A stretch of 64,000 bases of DNA from JBAZWE01 sp041658605 (lineage in GTDB: Bacteria > Actinomycetota > Thermoleophilia > BMS3ABIN01). Each line of letters begins with the position of its first letter. The stretch's first letter is position 1. The notes beneath the pieces are model-generated. The model saw only the letters and a list, made by a program, of their open reading frames with translations, was not told where the DNA came from and searched no databases. Shown here piece after piece: positions 58,643 through 64,000 of this stretch. The stretch is taken from positions 1 to 64,000 of the forward strand of contig JBAZZU010000003.1 in the NCBI GenBank assembly GCA_041658605.1, given 5' to 3'. Position numbers and translations under genes: made by a program.

Positions 58643-60318
58643 CCGACGCCAAGATCAGAATCACCGGTGAAGCCGACGTTACCCGTATGCGGGCGATGAC
58701 GGATGAACTGCGCAAGTTGACGGATGGCGTCCGGAACTTCAATCGCGAATCGAAGACCAGCGGAGGCGGCGCGCCTGCTGGTGGCGATTGGGGCGCCTGG
58801 CAGGCGTATCACAAGGCGAATCCGATCCCCTGGGCGCCTGTGTCGGGGATGGCTGACGAGGAGGCCAGGGACCGCAGGACGGAGCGAGATGAAGAGCGGC
58901 GGGTTGCTCGCGAGGAGCGTCAACGATCGTCGAAGGAGAGCCGAGTCGGCGCTAAGGCGATGGCTGGCGCTCGGGCTGGCTACGGCTACGGTATGGCAGG
59001 CCTGGGGCTCCTGGGCCTCGGTGGTGGCGTTGGCGGCGTGATGTCCTGGCTCTTCCAGTCGGGCGAGGAGCACCTTCAGCAGAGCACGGCCATCAAGGTT
59101 CTTGAGCAGAGGTTTGGCTCACTGGCGACCGCAGGCGACCGGGTGAAGTCCTCGTTCTGGGGCGCCGGGCACTCTCTCGGGTTCGTGAATTCTCAAATGG
59201 CCGGGCTTATGGAAGCCCTTGGCGCGCAGACGAACACGGTATCGAAAGAGGATTGGCAGCAGTTCGGCGGGTTTGCAAAGCACACTGGGATGGACCCAGG
59301 CGCGGCAATGGGATTACTTGGGCATTTGGAACGGTTGACCCCAGGTGGTGTTACTGTGGTTGAGTTGGCCGGGCTCAAGCAGCAGGCCAACAAGCAGGGC
59401 ATGGGTAGGGGGAGGCTCCCGGAGTTTCTTCAAAACTTCATGACCCTTGCTCAGGAGCAGTTCCAGGACACCGGAAAGTTCGACTTCTCGCCCGCTATGA
59501 ACGTCTCGGCGATGCCTTCCTCGATGTTTTCGGGTGAGGCAGGGCGCGGCGAGATGGGTTTGAGTTTTGTCCAGAACATGAACCAGGCCATGACCGGATC
59601 GGACGCGGCGAAAACGTTTCTTCTTCGGTCGATGGGCTACGGTCGCGAAGGTGGCCCCGACTACATGTCTGCGAAGGAGCGGCTTGAAGCCGGTATCCAT
59701 GGGGAAGCCGGCGCTCAGAACCTGCTTGCGATGTCCGAGGGTATGCGCGGATGGGGCAAAGACCGAATCGCGCAGTCCATGGAAAAACTCAACCCGAACA
59801 TGAAGATGTGGCAGATTCGGGGATTCGTCGAAACTATTTCGGACGACAAGAAATATGCGGAGTTCAAGAGGGCGCTTTCCGGGGATCGTACCTTTTCCGA
59901 TTATGAGGAATACGTAGGCACCTTGAGTGAGGATCAGAGAAAAGCCTTTGAGGAAGAGGGCTATTTCGGTCTTGGCAAAAAGGCGCTTTCCGAAGGTGAA
60001 TCGATGGCGGTTACCAAGGAAGCGCAGAAAGCCGAGCAAGGCGACACGATGGCCGATGTTCTCCGATCGCTGAATCGAACGCTGGAAAACCTGCGCGATT
60101 GGATGCAGAGCGCCACCGGGCAGACTTTGGCGAAGTCGGTGGAGAAGATGACTGATGCTATCGAGGGTTGGTCAGAGAAGTTTGAGAAGTACGCAAAGGG
60201 TGGGGAAATAAAGGATGCGCTCAAATACTACCTGGAACCTGATGAAAAACCGCCACTGAAACCGGGTGAAAGGGGTTACGAGCGGCAGCAAGCAGAACGG
60301 GAACGGTACGGCCTATGA
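58639..60318 (+). CDS. tape measure protein
   Basis: 559 residues following the chaperone pair. N-terminal coil (TRMRAMTDELRKLTDGVRNF), a charged helix, one Gly-rich hydrophobic segment (GYGYGMAGLGLLGLGGGVGG) and a long helical remainder. Rather short for a tape measure, so the contractile tail should be short to medium in length. No lytic domain seen. Confidence 0.7.
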   Translation: MTDAKIRITGEADVTRMRAMTDELRKLTDGVRNFNRESKTSGGGAPAGGDWGAWQAYHKANPIPWAPVSGMADEEARDRRTERDEERRVAREERQRSSKESRVGAKAMAGARAGYGYGMAGLGLLGLGGGVGGVMSWLFQSGEEHLQQSTAIKVLEQRFGSLATAGDRVKSSFWGAGHSLGFVNSQMAGLMEALGAQTNTVSKEDWQQFGGFAKHTGMDPGAAMGLLGHLERLTPGGVTVVELAGLKQQANKQGMGRGRLPEFLQNFMTLAQEQFQDTGKFDFSPAMNVSAMPSSMFSGEAGRGEMGLSFVQNMNQAMTGSDAAKTFLLRSMGYGREGGPDYMSAKERLEAGIHGEAGAQNLLAMSEGMRGWGKDRIAQSMEKLNPNMKMWQIRGFVETISDDKKYAEFKRALSGDRTFSDYEEYVGTLSEDQRKAFEEEGYFGLGKKALSEGESMAVTKEAQKAEQGDTMADVLRSLNRTLENLRDWMQSATGQTLAKSVEKMTDAIEGWSEKFEKYAKGGEIKDALKYYLEPDEKPPLKPGERGYERQQAERERYGL

Positions 60319-61877
60319 CCACCATAATCCAGCAGCCCCAAAGAGGGCAACCAAGGGTCTATATCTGGGCAGGTGACACCGAAGCCGACAAGGTGGACGT
60401 TTCCGCCGACGTGATCGGGTTCGAGACATCCAAGAAACTCGGCTCCCCTACAGGCTCCTTCACGCTAACGCTCATGCCGAGCGTTGGATCCGCACAGACT
60501 CCCGCCGACATGCGGAGAATCACGAAACTCTATAGGGCGAACCTGACGAATCGCGTTGTTTCCATCGGCTGGAAGTACGACGGCGGAATCATGCTCGGGC
60601 TGGTTTCCAACGTCGCGGAAAGCCACAACTTCGGCGGGTCCTACACGCGCACGCTGACTATCACCGGGCAGGACTTTGGTAAGGTGCTTGTGAACGACAA
60701 CGTGGTTTCTGCGCTCATGAACCAACACGACGCGGGCTCTATCAAGTTCCTCGACAACGTGAAGGCGGCGCTCGGTCCAAGTACCTACGTTGGAGAGATG
60801 TACCTGAATGACCCACTTTCAAACGAACTCATCCCGACTCTGGCATACGGGCTGAGCGAGGTTATCGACTGGATTCTTGCAATATCGCCGTCCATGACGA
60901 TTCCGATCATGGGTAAAGTGTTCGGCGGGTCGGGCAAGGTGTCCGAGTACATTAACACCGCGAGTTACAGCTCCTTGGCCTGGAACGATGGCAAGATCTG
61001 GTCCACCGACGCGGCTACCTATTCGGGCAATATCTGGGGCTATATCCAGTCCATGATCGATCCAGACTTTTACGAAGTGGTGATCGATAGTTACCCACTT
61101 GCGACCAACCATACCGCGCTGAATGGACTTGCGCAGGTTTACCTCATGGTTCGCCCCAAACCCTTCGACGAGAAGATTCTTGAGTGGGCCTCGGTAGACG
61201 AGCAGACCGGGATGACGTGGGAAGACCTCAAGACCAAAACGAACGAGAGCAACCACGATATCGACCTTTCCGAGATGATCTCAGCGCAGTTCTCCTATGG
61301 GGATTCGGGCGCGATTTCGTCCTATGTGGTGACCTCGCCCTATACCGTGTTCGGCGCCTCCGACGGCTCGCTTCTTGGGATGCAATTCCCACTTCTGGAC
61401 ACCTATATCGCGAAAAGGTACGGTATCAAGTCCATGAAGTCCCGGCTTACCATGCTCGGACTCGACCCAAACGTGAAGTCCGATCCTGCGGCGATAACGG
61501 ACTTTATCCACCGCCTGTTCAACTGGTATCGGTATGCCCCGTTCTTTGAGAACGCCACGATAACGATCGCGGGTGGAACGCCGCTTGAGGGGGCGACTCC
61601 GACAAGCCGCGAGCTGATCCGGGTCGGCGATCCTGTTCGGCTTCCGTGGCGAAAGGCTCCCTATTCGGTCCCCTACATGTCGGAGGATGGCATGCGCTAC
61701 TACTGCACAGGCGTCTCGCAATCCTGGCGATCCTCACCTGGGCGCACGGGCATCCTGACGACTCGCCTGGACCTTACCCGAGGGCACAACGCTTCGATGA
61801 TCGCGGCTCTTGACGAGATGGTCCGCAAGGATGCGCCCGTCTCAAATCCCGCCCACTTCGCCGATTCCCTGGGGTAA
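60315..61877 (+). CDS. baseplate hub protein (gpD/gp44-like)
   Basis: 520 residues. N-terminal RVYIWAGDTEADKVDVSADV and SFTLTLMPSVGSAQ fit hub proteins of the late-control D type, with beta barrels around the tube axis. It is in the expected place after the tape measure. Confidence 0.6.
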   Translation: MTTIIQQPQRGQPRVYIWAGDTEADKVDVSADVIGFETSKKLGSPTGSFTLTLMPSVGSAQTPADMRRITKLYRANLTNRVVSIGWKYDGGIMLGLVSNVAESHNFGGSYTRTLTITGQDFGKVLVNDNVVSALMNQHDAGSIKFLDNVKAALGPSTYVGEMYLNDPLSNELIPTLAYGLSEVIDWILAISPSMTIPIMGKVFGGSGKVSEYINTASYSSLAWNDGKIWSTDAATYSGNIWGYIQSMIDPDFYEVVIDSYPLATNHTALNGLAQVYLMVRPKPFDEKILEWASVDEQTGMTWEDLKTKTNESNHDIDLSEMISAQFSYGDSGAISSYVVTSPYTVFGASDGSLLGMQFPLLDTYIAKRYGIKSMKSRLTMLGLDPNVKSDPAAITDFIHRLFNWYRYAPFFENATITIAGGTPLEGATPTSRELIRVGDPVRLPWRKAPYSVPYMSEDGMRYYCTGVSQSWRSSPGRTGILTTRLDLTRGHNASMIAALDEMVRKDAPVSNPAHFADSLG

Positions 61878-61879
61878 CC

Positions 61880-62668
61880 GTGGAACCTGACCGACACAGT
61901 ACTTATCCGGTTGGGCCTCGCCTTGCGTGGTTCGTCAAGCAGGATGGGAAATACTTCCTCCAGGACGAGCACGGGAACAAGTTCAGGAACCTGGACCGTA
62001 TCCTGATCGTTCAGGGCTCGTTTGGCTTCGACTTTGAGGGCCAGGAGAAACTCCCCCGGCCGCAGATTCGGGATCCCCTTGGGAAGGTCCTTGTCCAGGG
62101 TGACGCGCTCATCCTCGACTTTCGGAACGGGGACGATCGTTGTCCGATCGTTCGCGGTGGCGTCCGCTCCTATGATACCGGCGACGGGCAGTTGGCGCGC
62201 AACTTTGAGAACATGGCGCGGGGATATAACCGCTACAAGTTCCGGCTCTATCCGCAGGACGAGACCGGGCTGAAACTCGGAGAGGTCCGGTTCTACTGCT
62301 GCGACAATTACAAGAACGAGGCGGATTGGGGCCTTGTTGATTTCTACGTCTCGAACAGCGTGGACGGGGTGATCGAAACGGCGCTGAATGTCCAGGTCGG
62401 GCCGGTTCTTGGGTCTCATAACCTGTTCTTCATGAGTCCGTCGCAGGCTGGTTTTACGGTTTCGGGTGGGTCGGATCCGGTTATCAAGCAGCCCTTTGAA
62501 GACGACTTGAAGACGTGGCTTAACGGACTCACGACGTTTCTGGCGTCCATTGCTGCGGCGCCGCCCCCGATCGCTGCTGCCGTCGCTGCCTTCCAGCCGA
62601 TCCATGCGGCGTTTCTGGCAACCGTCAACGCGGGAACCCACCTCACCACGGTCTTCAAAACGGAGTAG
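61880..62668 (+). CDS. baseplate protein, possible spike/OB-type (GTG start)
   Basis: 262 residues from the GTG at 61880. A beta-rich start (RLAWFVKQDGKYFLQDEHG), a middle part resembling gp45/spike OB domains (LVQGDALILDFRNGDDRCPI), and a C-terminal Ala/Pro helical part. Identification is mainly positional. Confidence 0.45.
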   Translation: MEPDRHSTYPVGPRLAWFVKQDGKYFLQDEHGNKFRNLDRILIVQGSFGFDFEGQEKLPRPQIRDPLGKVLVQGDALILDFRNGDDRCPIVRGGVRSYDTGDGQLARNFENMARGYNRYKFRLYPQDETGLKLGEVRFYCCDNYKNEADWGLVDFYVSNSVDGVIETALNVQVGPVLGSHNLFFMSPSQAGFTVSGGSDPVIKQPFEDDLKTWLNGLTTFLASIAAAPPPIAAAVAAFQPIHAAFLATVNAGTHLTTVFKTE

Positions 62669-62671
62669 CCC

Positions 62672-64000
62672 ATGATCGGCGTTAACGGCGGGCATCAACT
62701 GAACATCCTGATCTTCGAGGTCGGCATGATTCAGACGATTCAGGCGCTCGGGATTGACCTCAAGGTGGTCTCGACCGTTTCTGTTCATCCGCTCCTTGTG
62801 GCTCCAACCTCGATCCGCTACACGGATGCAACCCGATCCTCGTTCAACCAGACTGCCGGTGGGACCGTGCTCACGCCCGGCGGGCGGGCTCTCCGAAACG
62901 TCACGCTTGAGGGCACGTTCGGGTCAGAATCGCGGGGGCTTGGCCCCTACATCGGCAACGGAGCGATCCGCTTTACCCGGTTTTACAAGGAAGTCGTCCG
63001 TATGGGTGAGGCGCTAACCCAAGACGAAGTGGACGATAACGTGGATTGGCTCAATGGAACGCCGTTTATCAAGCTGTTCCTGACGACCTACGATGATGCG
63101 AATACAAACTTCTTCATCAACTTCTATGACTTCTGGCACGATCGCGCTTTCCAGTGTTTGGTCCAGCGCTTTGACCACGATCGCGCGTTCATGAAGGGCG
63201 GCGCGGTCGGTCTGACGCACTACACGATGTCGCTTCAAGAAATCGGGCCTATTGTGGAAGGTGGGCTTGGGGAGTCCATCATTTCGCTTCTGATGGACGG
63301 GTTGACGCTCTGGAACGATATCAACAACGTGATCGATAGTTACGACCTCGCTACGATCATCGAGGCCTTCACCGGACCCGTTGCCATCGCTCTTTCGATG
63401 GCCGAGGGCACCCTGGAGGCCATCCGGAGCAACCTGGACGCGGCGACGGCTCTCTTCGGATCCTCCCTGCCGCCCGAGTCGGCACTTCCGTCGGCGCTTT
63501 CCTCGTTCGGTGCGGAGTGTGAATCGTTGGCATCCTCCATGGAGGCAATCTCTGGAACAGTGGAGGCCTCGGCGCCTGCTCCTGCAGCGCCTGCTACCAC
63601 GATGTCCTGGGATGACCCGCGAGCGCTCGACCTGGACGCCTGGGATACCGTGGCGTCCATGCGCGACCTGGCCGACGCTGCACGTTTCCAACTCTGCGCT
63701 GGCCTGTTCTTCGGGATGTCGCTCACCGACTATCAGAACTTCCTGGCTTCGTCCGGAGACGCATCCTGGCGGGGTCCGGAGTTTGGGGGCTCCATCGACT
63801 ACATTGTGGGCGAGTACGACACCGCAGGAGCCATCGAGGCGCGCTTCGGGGTAGACTGGCAACGCGTGCTTGCCTTCAATGGCCTGACGCCTCTGGAGGC
63901 CCTTACCGAGGGCACCAGGATCCGGATCCCGGTGCGCCGCTACTACGGAACCCAGGGACGGAATGCGATCCCCGTGCTCGACTCGCACGCTGGGGAAGCC
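62672..64000 (+). CDS. baseplate protein with LysM domain, cut by window edge
   Basis: Open from the ATG at 62672 to the window end (443 residues seen). The N-terminal part matches tail proteins with a GTFG...G...RFTRFYKE pattern and a HYTMSLQEIG ending. An Ala-rich linker follows. Residues about 370-415 are a LysM module (IDYIVGEYDTAGAIEARFGV, FNGLTPLE, GTRIRIPV). The LysM could bind peptidoglycan during infection, as in gp53-type baseplate proteins. Confidence 0.65.
   Translation, partial: MIGVNGGHQLNILIFEVGMIQTIQALGIDLKVVSTVSVHPLLVAPTSIRYTDATRSSFNQTAGGTVLTPGGRALRNVTLEGTFGSESRGLGPYIGNGAIRFTRFYKEVVRMGEALTQDEVDDNVDWLNGTPFIKLFLTTYDDANTNFFINFYDFWHDRAFQCLVQRFDHDRAFMKGGAVGLTHYTMSLQEIGPIVEGGLGESIISLLMDGLTLWNDINNVIDSYDLATIIEAFTGPVAIALSMAEGTLEAIRSNLDAATALFGSSLPPESALPSALSSFGAECESLASSMEAISGTVEASAPAPAAPATTMSWDDPRALDLDAWDTVASMRDLADAARFQLCAGLFFGMSLTDYQNFLASSGDASWRGPEFGGSIDYIVGEYDTAGAIEARFGVDWQRVLAFNGLTPLEALTEGTRIRIPVRRYYGTQGRNAIPVLDSHAGEA

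Overview
The window looks like the interior of a GC-rich tailed-phage genome (or a prophage of one) with a contractile tail. The right half carries a nearly complete head and tail set: large terminase, portal, head morphogenesis protein, prohead protease, scaffold, major capsid protein, connector and neck proteins, sheath, tube, a frameshifted tail chaperone, tape measure and baseplate hub. The left half is a replication and accessory arm. No integrase, host chromosomal gene, rRNA or convincing tRNA was found. Four sites match the sigma-54 (-24/-12) promoter consensus, and one protein carries a near copy of the ClpX zinc-binding domain. Both point to a bacterial host with sigma-54 and ClpX, most likely Gram-negative, but the host cannot be named from this sequence.

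Layout. (1) 1-16.9 kb, all leftward, mostly coupled by 4-base ATGA overlaps: an SMC/RecF-type ATPase (cut by the window edge) with a TOPRIM/Spo11-like partner, a nucleotidyltransferase, a Cas4-like nuclease, an RDF/Gp3-like metal-binding protein, a HAD phosphatase, an ASCH-like protein, a ClpX-ZBD fusion, a P-loop protein, a VirE-type helicase and a CHC2/TOPRIM primase, with many small proteins between them. (2) 16.9-18.2 kb: an AT-rich tract flanked by G6/C6 palindromes (possible origin), one leftward gene, and a rightward promoter followed by a structured leader of about 420 nt. (3) 18.2-25.4 kb, rightward: a DUF6948-like gene next to a Gly-Tyr/Asn/Asp repeat, an RdgC-like protein, small Cys proteins, a sigma-70-like protein, TerL and an XRE regulator. 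(4) 25.4-31.9 kb: portal, head protein and a fibre-like virion protein, closed by a terminator. (5) 31.9-48.2 kb: very large multi-domain (polyvalent) proteins. These include an ART-like protein, a kinase-like protein leading into a helicase fragment, a DUF5710-repeat protein, a 777-aa protein and a 1900-aa SNF2-type helicase protein. A leftward DNA methyltransferase interrupts this module, and a terminator ends it. (6) 48.3-64 kb: protease, scaffold, capsid, neck, sheath, tube, chaperones, tape measure, hub, and a LysM-containing baseplate protein cut by the right edge.

How it fits together. The left arm would supply replication and DNA/RNA processing, and the right arm assembles a myovirus particle. 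The polyvalent proteins sit among head genes and share short motifs. They are plausibly packaged in the head and ejected with the DNA to protect or process it. Control seems to combine TTGACA-type promoters, sigma-54-type promoters with a shared upstream site, a phage sigma-like protein just before TerL, and a structured leader RNA. Several genes show apparent frame breaks (near 6870, 18525, 34960 and 38760). The one at 58271 is a canonical programmed slippery site. The others may be recoding, decay or sequence errors.
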